64,000 bases of DNA from Pseudohongiella sp. (GTDB taxonomy: Bacteria; Pseudomonadota; Gammaproteobacteria; Pseudomonadales; Pseudohongiellaceae): assembly GCA_030696315.1 (NCBI GenBank), contig JAUYSM010000021.1, forward strand, positions 164,767 through 228,766, written 5' to 3'. Shown here one piece after another: positions 48,175 to 55,343 of this stretch. The notes under the pieces were generated by a model. The model searched no databases. It had not been told where the DNA came from and saw nothing but the letters and a program-made list of their open reading frames with translations. The position numbers and the translations under genes are program-made. Each line of letters starts with the position of its first letter. Position 1 is the first letter of the stretch.

Positions 48175-49002
48175 TTAGCTGCGCTCATTAAACATGGCAA
48201 TGCGGCCGCCGTCGACAACCAGGTCATGGCAGTTGATATAGCTGCCTTCATCACTGGCAAGGAACAGGGCCGCATAAGCAATGTCATCAGCAAGGCCAGA
48301 GCGGGGTGTGGGGGTGGCGTTGGCAAGATTGCTCTGAAGCTTTTCCATCTTTTGTGCGTTTTCTGCGGCGCTTAAGGTTTCTGCACGTGAGGAACCGCCC
48401 CAGAATATCGGTGTTGCAATTGCGCCAGGCGATATGGCATTCACACGAATATTGAAGGGGCCCAGTTCAACGCCAGCAAGACGCGTCATGTGCGACACCG
48501 CAGCTTTGGCGCCAGAATATAAATAACCCCCTTGATGCAGGCGGTGTGCCGCAATACTCGCGTTGTTAATAATGCTGCCGCCCCCTGATAGTTTCATGAC
48601 ACGAGCGGCGTGCTTCATGCCAAACACAACGCTGCCCACCAACAGTCGCATAACCCGATCAAATTCTGCTTCAGTGACGGACTCCACAGAGCTGCGCTCG
48701 CCAGCACCGGCATTGTTAAACAGACAGTCAAGCCGACCGAAATGTGCAACCGTAGCATCCACCAGCGTTGCCATGTCCTGCTCGTGCATGACATTCACTG
48801 GATGGAACATGAATCGGTCGCCATACAAAGCTTTTAGCTCCTGAGCCAATGCCTCGCCACGCTCCTGCGAGCGGCCGGCAATGACCAGCTTTGCGCCGTG
48901 CGCTGCAAAGATACGCGCGGTGGCTTCACCGATACCGCTGGTGGCCCCGGTGATAATGACCACTTTGTCTTGTAGCCTTGCGGATTGGATATGAATACTC
49001 AT
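48175..49002 (-). CDS. Short-chain dehydrogenase/reductase
   Basis: 275 residues of the classical SDR type. NAD(P) motif TGATSGIG near 19-26, NNAG in LFNNAGAGERS, catalytic Ser in INNASIAAH, Tyr and Lys in YSGAK. Asn and PG motif (VNAISPGAIATP) are normal. Close association with acetoacetyl-CoA synthetase (60 bp) suggests a 3-hydroxyacid substrate such as 3-hydroxybutyrate, but that is inference; the substrate cannot be read. Confidence 0.85.
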   Translation of the reverse strand: MSIHIQSARLQDKVVIITGATSGIGEATARIFAAHGAKLVIAGRSQERGEALAQELKALYGDRFMFHPVNVMHEQDMATLVDATVAHFGRLDCLFNNAGAGERSSVESVTEAEFDRVMRLLVGSVVFGMKHAARVMKLSGGGSIINNASIAAHRLHQGGYLYSGAKAAVSHMTRLAGVELGPFNIRVNAISPGAIATPIFWGGSSRAETLSAAENAQKMEKLQSNLANATPTPRSGLADDIAYAALFLASDEGSYINCHDLVVDGGRIAMFNERS

Positions 49003-49065
49003 ACAAACTCCTTTTTATTATTGTTGTTTAATGCTGGTAAAGTTTTAACGTCGAGATTCCAGCGC

Positions 49066-50148
49066 TCAAGGCGCAACACTAATGTCGATGGGCTCAGGCA
49101 TTCTGCCCGCTGAAATTTGTAGAGGACGCAAAATATCATACTCCACCAGATCGTAAATAGAGCGCATGTGCGGACCGCGCTCGGGAGCGGGGTTGCTATC
49201 GGAAGTAATGACAATCACCAGATCAAATTCCTTCACCACAAAAATGAACTGCCCACCGTAGCCCCATGCCAAGGGCACCTGCAGATCTGCCATGTCGCGC
49301 AACCACCAGCCATAACCATAATGTCGGCCCTCACCACGCGGCGAGTCCGCATGCGGCTGGTATGAGTCACGCACCCAGTCTTCACTCAGAATTCGTTTAC
49401 CCTCATGTATGCCGCCATTCAGATACATCTCACCTATCGCCAGCATCTGGCGTGGGGTGATTTCCATATCATTGCCGCCAAAATATACACCCTGCGGATC
49501 GCGGCTCCAGTACGCCATGCGAAATCCCATTGGGCTGGCCAGATATTGCTGCGCAAAGGCTTTGGTGTCCATGCCGCTGGCGCGCGCGATAATGGCGGAT
49601 AGCAGATGTGTGGTGCCGGTGCTGTAAATCATGTCGGTGCCTGGTTCAGCCACCATCGGGCTCTTTAAGGCAGCATCGACCCAATTGCGGCTGGCGACCC
49701 ATTGGCCATAGTTGCGGCCAGAGGTACTGGCGAGACCACCCTGCATGGTCAGTAGGTTACGCACCGTGATGCTGCGCACGGTGTCCTCAAGCTCGGTACC
49801 AATGTACTCGGGGAAAAAGTCCACAATTGACTGGTTAATATCTTTGATCTGGCCATGCTGAACAGCCAGACCTACCAATGCGGAAATAATACTCTTGGAC
49901 GCAGATTTCAGGTTTGCTGGCTGGGCTGCATTTTTACCAGCGAAGTATTGTTCATAAACGGTTTCGCCTTGATGGCTGATCAGCAGGCTGTGCAGGCGCG
50001 GCATCTGTTGTGTGCGTTGCGACACCCGCTCTAAATCAAGGCCGGCGGGCAATGTGTTTTGGGCTGACAGCGCGGCTGACCAGACACTGACGAGCACAAA
50101 AAATGCCGCTGAAACAAAAAATCCAGCGGGTTTACGAAAAGATGCCAT
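49066..50148 (-). CDS. Exported beta-lactamase-fold serine hydrolase
   Basis: 360 residues from ATG 50148. A signal peptide (about 1-29, ending ALSA) precedes a class C/PBP-like serine hydrolase domain with Ser82-x-x-Lys85 (KSASKS), Tyr in MIYSTGT (Y-x-N position) and the C-terminal GYGGQ at the KTG position. Such proteins are mostly esterases or peptidases; antibiotic resistance is not implied. It ends 63 bp upstream of the SDR on the same strand and is divergent from nasR. Confidence 0.82.
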   Translation of the reverse strand: MASFRKPAGFFVSAAFFVLVSVWSAALSAQNTLPAGLDLERVSQRTQQMPRLHSLLISHQGETVYEQYFAGKNAAQPANLKSASKSIISALVGLAVQHGQIKDINQSIVDFFPEYIGTELEDTVRSITVRNLLTMQGGLASTSGRNYGQWVASRNWVDAALKSPMVAEPGTDMIYSTGTTHLLSAIIARASGMDTKAFAQQYLASPMGFRMAYWSRDPQGVYFGGNDMEITPRQMLAIGEMYLNGGIHEGKRILSEDWVRDSYQPHADSPRGEGRHYGYGWWLRDMADLQVPLAWGYGGQFIFVVKEFDLVIVITSDSNPAPERGPHMRSIYDLVEYDILRPLQISAGRMPEPIDISVAP

Positions 50149-50353
50149 AAGCAATACTACCTTTTTCCAATCTGTACACGGGTTTCCAAATGCTTGTACG
50201 TAGCTGAAATGCCAACTGGTCTGCAACTTGCATCCATGTATTCAAGAACCGGTTGACAAGCAACGGCCAACGTTGCCATTGATTGGCAAATTCAGCTTTA
50301 AAAACAGCAGGATGCTGGCCTGTTGCAGGCGCAAGACAGTATGGACAAGCAGT

Positions 50354-51664
50354 ATGGATGAACACGCATACAACACACAAGTCGGTGCCCAGACGGCTAC
50401 CGATTACCTGATTGCATCAAAACGGTGCGAAACCCAAGATCTTGAACACTTTCTTGCACTAGGTGAACTGGTTGCCACCATCAGTAATCTGGTGCACAAC
50501 CTGCAACGTGAGCGTGGCGCATCCAATCTCTATCTTGCTTCAGGCGGCGCGCAGTTTGTGCGGGAGCGACAGCAGTTGTGCTGTGCCACTGATGCTGCGA
50601 TAAATGCATTTTATGCATGCTTGCAGCGGGTCGAGTCCTCGATCCATCGTGTGCATGGCGGTATGCGCCTGTTTAACCGCATTGCTTTTTTGCTTCATAA
50701 CTTAAAAGACCTCAATAGCTTCAGGGAACAGATTGTTTACCGCAGTGTGGCACTGGAACAGGCGACACAACATTACAACAACCTGGTTCAGAGTTTATTG
50801 GCAATTGTTTTTGAAACTGCTGACGCGGCCATCGATCCTACTATTTCTGCCAGTCTGGTAGCGCTCTTTAATTTTATGCAAGGCAAAGAGCTGGCGGGGC
50901 AGGAGCGGGCAGCTGGCGCCAGTGGTTTCGCTCGCGGATATTTTGACGATGGGCACATAGAGCACATCAATCACCTGATAGATGGCCAGCAGCGGTGCCT
51001 CGAGGTATTCGAAAGCTTTGCAAACCTTGAATGTGCGCAGCGCTGGACCGACTACCAGGCCCATATTCCGGTGATTGAAATTGAACAGCTGCGTGTGCAG
51101 ATGACAAAAAAGCGCGCGGGAGATTCGCGGGCGGGTGTCAACGGACGACCGTGCATCAAAGCAGATCCTGAATTGGCCAATCGTTGGTTTGTACTGACGA
51201 CAAGTCGTATCGATGCGATGAAAGAGGTGGAAGAAGGACTTTCTGAACGTCTACGGGAGTTGTGTGAAGCGCGGTTAAAAGAGGCGCATGACCGACTGAC
51301 GCATCATGAAACACTGATAAAGATGCTGGACCAGAGTAATGAGCTGCCGCCGCTGTCGCCCATGCAGTCAGCGTCTGTGTATCACAGCCATGTGTTGGCG
51401 GACAAGCCAGCGGGGCGCACTCTGATGGAGTTGCTGCAGTTTCAGGCTCAGCGTCTGCAGCAAATGAGTGAAGAACTCAATGCTGCCAAAACCGCCTTAG
51501 ACGAGCGAAAACTGATAGAACGTGCCAAGTTGCTGCTTATGAAGCACCGCTCGCTTTCTGAAGAGCAGGCGCATCGGCTGATGAGGCAAATGGCAATGAA
51601 CCAGAGCCGCCGCCTGGCAGAGATTGCGCGCTCCGTGCTTGAGATGGCGGATGTTTGGGGCTGA
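50354..51664 (+). CDS. nasR: Nitrate/nitrite-responsive antiterminator NasR (NIT-ANTAR)
   Basis: 436 residues from ATG 50354; a TTG 42 codons upstream opens the same frame, but that part has no family similarity. The N-terminal NIT sensor domain (about 35-290) has NLQRERGASN and LFNFMQGKELAGQERAAGA with the conserved ligand Arg. The C-terminal ANTAR domain (about 380-432) has DERKLIERAKLLLMKHRSLS. From memory it closely resembles Klebsiella NasR, which binds leader hairpins of the nas operon when nitrate is bound. Two matching leaders lie at 54758-54867 and 55134-55309. Its 3' end overlaps nrtD antisense. Confidence 0.94.
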   Translation: MDEHAYNTQVGAQTATDYLIASKRCETQDLEHFLALGELVATISNLVHNLQRERGASNLYLASGGAQFVRERQQLCCATDAAINAFYACLQRVESSIHRVHGGMRLFNRIAFLLHNLKDLNSFREQIVYRSVALEQATQHYNNLVQSLLAIVFETADAAIDPTISASLVALFNFMQGKELAGQERAAGASGFARGYFDDGHIEHINHLIDGQQRCLEVFESFANLECAQRWTDYQAHIPVIEIEQLRVQMTKKRAGDSRAGVNGRPCIKADPELANRWFVLTTSRIDAMKEVEEGLSERLRELCEARLKEAHDRLTHHETLIKMLDQSNELPPLSPMQSASVYHSHVLADKPAGRTLMELLQFQAQRLQQMSEELNAAKTALDERKLIERAKLLLMKHRSLSEEQAHRLMRQMAMNQSRRLAEIARSVLEMADVWG

Positions 51665-52457
51665 TGTGCTCCAGCTTACGTTGTTTTTCGTACAGAAAGC
51701 GTAGTACCTCCTGACGATAGTGGTTGTAACGCGGTCTGTCGGCTAATGCAATGCGGTCACGTGGACGTGGCAGATCAATCGATAGAATCTCCCCAATACT
51801 TGCGCTTGGGCCATTGGTCATCATCACGATTCGATCTGACAACAAGACGGCTTCATCCACATCATGTGTGATCATCATCACCGTATTTTTCAGGTTGCTG
51901 TGAATACGCATCACTTCGTCTTGCAGGTGCGCTCGTGTCAAGGCGTCCAGTGCACCAAATGGCTCGTCCAGCAACAGTACTTTGGGTTGCATGGCCAATG
52001 CGCGTGCGATACCAACACGTTGCTTCATGCCGCCGGAAATTTCCGACGGCCGTTTGTGCAAGGCATGGAGCATATTTACTAGCTCAAGATTATAGAGAAC
52101 CCATTCATGTCTCTCAGCGGAAGTTTTGCTTCTGCCAGCCACTTTGTTTACCGCAAGCGCCACATTTTCATAAACAGTCAGCCACGGCAGCAGCGAGTGA
52201 TTCTGGAACACCAGTGCGCGATCCGGACCGGGTGCGTTCACCTCCTTGCGATCAAGAATGACTACACCGGAGGACTGCTCAATCAAACCGGCGACAATAT
52301 TCAGCACAGTTGATTTGCCGCAACCGGAGTGGCCGATAATCGATATATACTCCCCCTGATCGATGTGCAAATTGATGTTGCTCAGCACGTGTGATCGTAC
52401 GCTGCCTTTCTCGAAGGTCTTCTCGACATTTTCAATTGAAAGATAATGTGAGCTCAT
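51537..52457 (-). CDS. nrtD: Nitrate ABC transporter ATP-binding protein
   Basis: 306 residues. Walker A GHSGCGKST (42-50), signature SEISGGMKQRVGIARALAM, Walker B VLLLDEPFGALDALT, and the switch His in ITHDVDEA are all intact. It powers nitrate uptake with NrtA and NrtB (NasD of Klebsiella). The normal family end lies near residue 264. The last 42 residues, rich in Ser, Pro and Gly, are coded on the strand opposite the ANTAR part of nasR (51537-51664). The stop is a clean TAA. Confidence 0.93.
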   Translation of the reverse strand: MSSHYLSIENVEKTFEKGSVRSHVLSNINLHIDQGEYISIIGHSGCGKSTVLNIVAGLIEQSSGVVILDRKEVNAPGPDRALVFQNHSLLPWLTVYENVALAVNKVAGRSKTSAERHEWVLYNLELVNMLHALHKRPSEISGGMKQRVGIARALAMQPKVLLLDEPFGALDALTRAHLQDEVMRIHSNLKNTVMMITHDVDEAVLLSDRIVMMTNGPSASIGEILSIDLPRPRDRIALADRPRYNHYRQEVLRFLYEKQRKLEHISPKHPPSQARSAQSLPGGGSGSLPFASSADAPALQKASGAS

Positions 52458-52501
52458 AACAGTTTCTCCTTTTGTTAAGACTGGGGTACTCCAGCATGCA
52501 T

Positions 52502-53371
52502 TCAGGACGCTGAGGTGCCGCGTGTCACGATATTTCCGAGCATGGCTACCAGCCTGTCGAGAAAAAACCCAACCAATCCCACGTAAACCAATGCCAGAAT
52601 GATGTCGCTGATCAGCGACGCATTCCAGGCATCCCAGATAAAAAACCCTATCCCCACGCCGCCAATCAGCATTTCTGCCGCGACAATTGCCAACCAGGAC
52701 AAACCCACACCAATTCTCAATCCTGAGAAAATATACGGCGCCGCAGCAGGCAGCATTATTTTGTAAAAGTATTCAAGACCGTTCAGTCGCAGGACTCGCG
52801 CTACATTGCGGTAGTCTTCCGGAATATTCCGGATTCCCACCGAAGTGTTGATAATAATGGGCCAGATTGCTGTGATAAAAATTACAAAAATTGCAGATGG
52901 GTTGCTGTCCTGAAATCCTGCCAAAGAAATTGGTAACCATGCCAACGGAGGCACAGTACGCAGCACCTGGAAAACAGGGTCCAGGCCACGCATCGCCCAG
53001 GTTGACTGGCCTACCAACACACCTAATGCAACGCCAACAATCACTGCAAAACTGTAACCCACTGCGACACGCTCAAGGCTGGCCAGAATCTGCCAGCCCA
53101 TGCCAACATCATTACCACCGTTGTCATAGAACGGGTCCAGAATGAGTTCCCAGGTTTCACTGATCACTTGACTGGGTGGCGGCAGTGTTGCGCCCGTCCC
53201 TGAGCACAACAGTTCCCACACGCCCAGCAACAAACACAGGATCACCAGCGGTGGCAGAAAGTTCTGAAGCAGATATGTTCTGATTCGCGGCCAGATTGAG
53301 CGGCCACGATTCATGCTCAGGCGATTCAGCGCACTCACATTTTCTGTGGCAGCAGTTGACAGAGTTTTCAT
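52502..53371 (-). CDS. nrtB: Nitrate ABC transporter permease
   Basis: 289 residues with about six membrane helices. The cytoplasmic EAA-type loop that docks the ATPase is AARVLRLNGLEYFYKIMLPA-like (seen as VARVLRLNGLEYFYKIMLPA). RTVPPLAWLPISLAGFQ is typical of the NrtB/TauC group. It forms the inner-membrane channel for nitrate. It sits 18 bp after nrtA and 44 bp before nrtD. Confidence 0.93.
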   Translation of the reverse strand: MKTLSTAATENVSALNRLSMNRGRSIWPRIRTYLLQNFLPPLVILCLLLGVWELLCSGTGATLPPPSQVISETWELILDPFYDNGGNDVGMGWQILASLERVAVGYSFAVIVGVALGVLVGQSTWAMRGLDPVFQVLRTVPPLAWLPISLAGFQDSNPSAIFVIFITAIWPIIINTSVGIRNIPEDYRNVARVLRLNGLEYFYKIMLPAAAPYIFSGLRIGVGLSWLAIVAAEMLIGGVGIGFFIWDAWNASLISDIILALVYVGLVGFFLDRLVAMLGNIVTRGTSAS

Positions 53372-53389
53372 GACATTACTCCAGGTGTA

Positions 53390-54736
53390 TTAGGCCATTC
53401 GCTTGATCACGAGGCTGTCCAGATAAGCTTGCGGGTTCTCAGGATCGAACACGGTGCCATCAAAAAAAGTTTCGATCCCGCGTGAGGTGCTGGAAGGAAT
53501 CTGCGCGTTACTCACGCCAAGCTCCACTGCAGCCAGTCGCCAAAGTTCTTCGCGATTCACTTTATCAACCAGAGCGGCGGTATCGGTGGCTGCAGGCAGA
53601 TAACCCCATCGGATATTCTCAGTCAGGAACCATTTATCATGGCTCTTGAATGGATAGGAGGCATTGTCATCCCAGAAACGCATCTTGTGCGGACTATCGC
53701 TGACAACGCGACCAGTGCCGTAGTCGTAGTGGCCACGCATACGATCAAGCAGATCACCTACAGGCGCGTTAATCCATCGGCGACGTGCACAGATCTCCGC
53801 AACTTCTGCGCTGTTCTCGGGTTGGTCGCAATAGATCTGTGCCTCCAGAATTGCTTTGAGTAGTGCTTTGCTTGCATTGGGATTCTGATCCACATATTCC
53901 GCCCGCATCGCGAAGGCTTTCTCCGGATGGTTATGCCAGATTTCACCGGTCGTCACGGCGGTGTATCCAATCTTCTGGTTGATCAGCTGAGCATTCCATG
54001 GCGCGCCAACGCAGAACGTATCCATGCTGCCAACTTTCATATTGGCCACCATCTGCGGTGGAGGCACGGTGATCGTTGCGATGTCATTGTCTGGATTGAT
54101 ACCGCCAGCTGCCAGCCAATAGCGCATCCATAAATCGTGTGTGCCGCCCGGGAAAGTCACCGCCGCACGAACTTCCGCACCACCGGCACGTTTGGCAGCA
54201 ATGGCTTTTGCAAACTCCGTAGTGTCAGTACCGACTTTCAGATCCAGGTACTCGTTGGCAACGGAGATGCCTTGCCCGGCCACATTCAAACGGCCGAGTA
54301 TGTACATCGGAGTCGGGATGTTGTTCGTAGTGATTGCCCCGATGGTCATCAGGTATGGCATGGGCGAAAGGATATGAGCGCCATCGATTCCGTTGCGGGC
54401 GGAACCCAGCACCAGATTGTCACGAGTAGTACCCCACGAGGATTGTTTCTCGACACTGACGTCGGTCATGCCGTGTTTGGCAAAGAAGCCTTTTTCAACG
54501 GCCACAAACAAAGGTGCTGCATCTGTCAGCGCAATAAAACCCAGTTTGGCACTGCGCGTTTCCAAGCCATCACTGGCGCTGAAGGCACGACTGGACATGC
54601 CTGGCACCAGGCCCCCGCTCACTGCTGCAATACCGGCAAGTCTCCCAGCGGTTTTTAGAAAATCCCTGCGTTTGAGCACGGCGTTCTGGTCTTGCTGGCA
54701 GGCCGGTTTAAATTGTGAGTCCTTGCATGTGGCCAT
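53390..54736 (-). CDS. nrtA: Nitrate ABC transporter substrate-binding protein, Tat-exported
   Basis: 448 residues from ATG 54736, with GGAGG 7 nt upstream; the longer open frame covers the leader terminator and is not coding. A twin-arginine signal KRRDFLKTAGRLAGIAAVSG (22-41) precedes the NrtA/NasF binding-protein fold, with LGFIALTDAAPLFVAVEKGF and GTHDLWMRYWLAAGG. It captures nitrate (and possibly nitrite) in the periplasm. It is the first gene of the minus-strand operon nrtABD, behind a sigma-54 promoter and a NasR-type leader. Confidence 0.94.
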   Translation of the reverse strand: MATCKDSQFKPACQQDQNAVLKRRDFLKTAGRLAGIAAVSGGLVPGMSSRAFSASDGLETRSAKLGFIALTDAAPLFVAVEKGFFAKHGMTDVSVEKQSSWGTTRDNLVLGSARNGIDGAHILSPMPYLMTIGAITTNNIPTPMYILGRLNVAGQGISVANEYLDLKVGTDTTEFAKAIAAKRAGGAEVRAAVTFPGGTHDLWMRYWLAAGGINPDNDIATITVPPPQMVANMKVGSMDTFCVGAPWNAQLINQKIGYTAVTTGEIWHNHPEKAFAMRAEYVDQNPNASKALLKAILEAQIYCDQPENSAEVAEICARRRWINAPVGDLLDRMRGHYDYGTGRVVSDSPHKMRFWDDNASYPFKSHDKWFLTENIRWGYLPAATDTAALVDKVNREELWRLAAVELGVSNAQIPSSTSRGIETFFDGTVFDPENPQAYLDSLVIKRMA

Positions 54737-54867
54737 GGTAAATCCTCCAGATTGGTCAAAAAAAAACGCCCACTCACGGTTCGGAATAAGTTCCTGATCG
54801 CGAAGTGGACGCCATTGCCCTAAAGATCGTTCTGAGGCCCATCGTTGAGTCAGAACTAATCGGTTCA
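54737..54867 (-). promoter_or_regulatory. NasR-type (ANTAR) antitermination leader of nrtABD
   Basis: The leader starts near 54867. P1 (54829-54856) has a 7-bp stem GTTCTGA/TCAGAAC topped by CTC/GGG and the hexaloop AACGAU (A1, G4). After 8 nt comes P2 (54807-54820), GGGC-AAUGGC-GUCC, again a hexaloop with A1 and G4. P2 shares its 3' arm with the terminator. This P1-linker-P2-terminator order is that known for RNA bound by ANTAR proteins. The protein is supplied by nasR 3 kb away. Confidence 0.82.
54758..54811 (-). terminator. Leader terminator of nrtABD
   Basis: On the minus strand CGTCCACT (54804-54811) pairs with AGTGGGCG (54767-54774, one G-U pair), inner GGAA/TTCC extends the hairpin, and nine Ts follow (54758-54766). 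It lies 22 bp before the nrtA start. Its 5' arm is shared with the 3' arm of hairpin P2 (54807-54820), so the two are mutually exclusive. Confidence 0.85.
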
Positions 54868-54877
54868 TCAGTGGAAA

Positions 54878-54893
54878 TGCATGATCTGTGCCA
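54878..54893 (-). promoter_or_regulatory. Sigma-54 promoter of nrtABD
   Basis: On the minus strand TGGCACAGATCATGCA has GG at -24 and GC at -12 with the required 10-bp interval; only one base of the TTGCA element deviates. It predicts transcription from about 54867, directly upstream of hairpin P1. Sigma-54 control implies an enhancer-binding activator such as NtrC. Confidence 0.78.
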
Positions 54894-54975
54894 GTCATAC
54901 AAAATAGGTGGTCAGAATCGTGCAGGGCGCCATATCTGGCGGGGTAAAGGCTTCTCTTTGCATGAGCGCACAGAC

Positions 54976-54992
54976 ACCACATGGATGGTGCA
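54976..54992. promoter_or_regulatory. Weak candidate NtrC site between the two sigma-54 promoters
   Basis: TGGTGCA (54986-54992) is a full match to one half of the NtrC consensus TGCACY-N4-TGGTGCA, but the other half matches in only three of six positions. It is about 100-130 bp from both promoters, a usual enhancer distance. Support is weak. Confidence 0.3.
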
Positions 54993-55107
54993 ACAAAGAT
55001 GCATTGCGCTTTATTTCGGTGCGCTGCGCACAAAAAGAAGGCACAAATAGCTGATGGTTTCTAACTCAGATACGTATATTAACAGAGGCAATGGGTATTC
55101 TCTCGTG

Positions 55108-55123
55108 TGGCACAAGATTTGCT
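55108..55123 (+). promoter_or_regulatory. Sigma-54 promoter of the nirBD-nasCA operon
   Basis: TGGCACAAGATTTGCT matches the -24/-12 consensus TGGCAC-N5-TTGCW fully, with GG at 55109-55110 and GC at 55121-55122. The predicted start of transcription is near 55134, which leaves a leader of about 210 nt before nirB. An inverted repeat GCATTTCA/TGAAATGC (55128-55148) spans the start point. Confidence 0.85.
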
Positions 55124-55133
55124 TTGAGCATTT

Positions 55134-55343
55134 CAAGAGCTGAAATGCCCTCTGTATCGCCATCCCGGAAAATAGGCTGATTGATACGTTTGGGCTAACA
55201 GTGCGCAGGATTGACTATCACCAATGAAGGTGCCGGTCAGCACAGAAAACAGGCAGTCAGGGCAAAGGCGCTCACCACACGATGACATCGTGCAGGTAGC
55301 GCCTTTTTTATTGGCTGTCTGGCAGGTTCCCAAGGAGAGACAG
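55134..55343 (+). promoter_or_regulatory. NasR-type (ANTAR) antitermination leader of nirB operon
   Basis: P1 (55212-55239) has UGAC/GUCA and CACC/GGUG helices with hexaloop AAUGAA (A1, G4). P2 (55260-55273) is GGGC-AAAGGC-GCUC, hexaloop AAAGGC (A1, G4), almost identical to P2 of the divergent leader. The 3' arm of P2 overlaps the 5' arm of the terminator at 55264-55309, so binding of NasR to P1-P2 should prevent termination. The P1-P2 linker (20 nt) is longer than in the nrtA leader. Confidence 0.8.
55264..55309 (+). terminator. Leader terminator upstream of nirB
   Basis: AAAGGCGCT (55264-55272) pairs with AGCGCCTTT (55298-55306) and an inner CACGAT-GAC-ATCGTG hairpin caps it; the T-tract is 55304-55309. 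It ends 34 bp before nirB, inside the untranslated leader, as expected of an attenuator and not of an operon end. Confidence 0.9.

Noticed and set aside
54737..55033. N-terminal 99-codon extension of nrtA
   Set aside because: It spans the sigma-54 promoter, hairpins and terminator; GGAGG and the Tat signal define the start at 54736.
55224..55343. 40-codon extension of nirB
   Set aside because: It lies in the leader with P2 and terminator; AAGGAGA and family alignment support ATG 55344.
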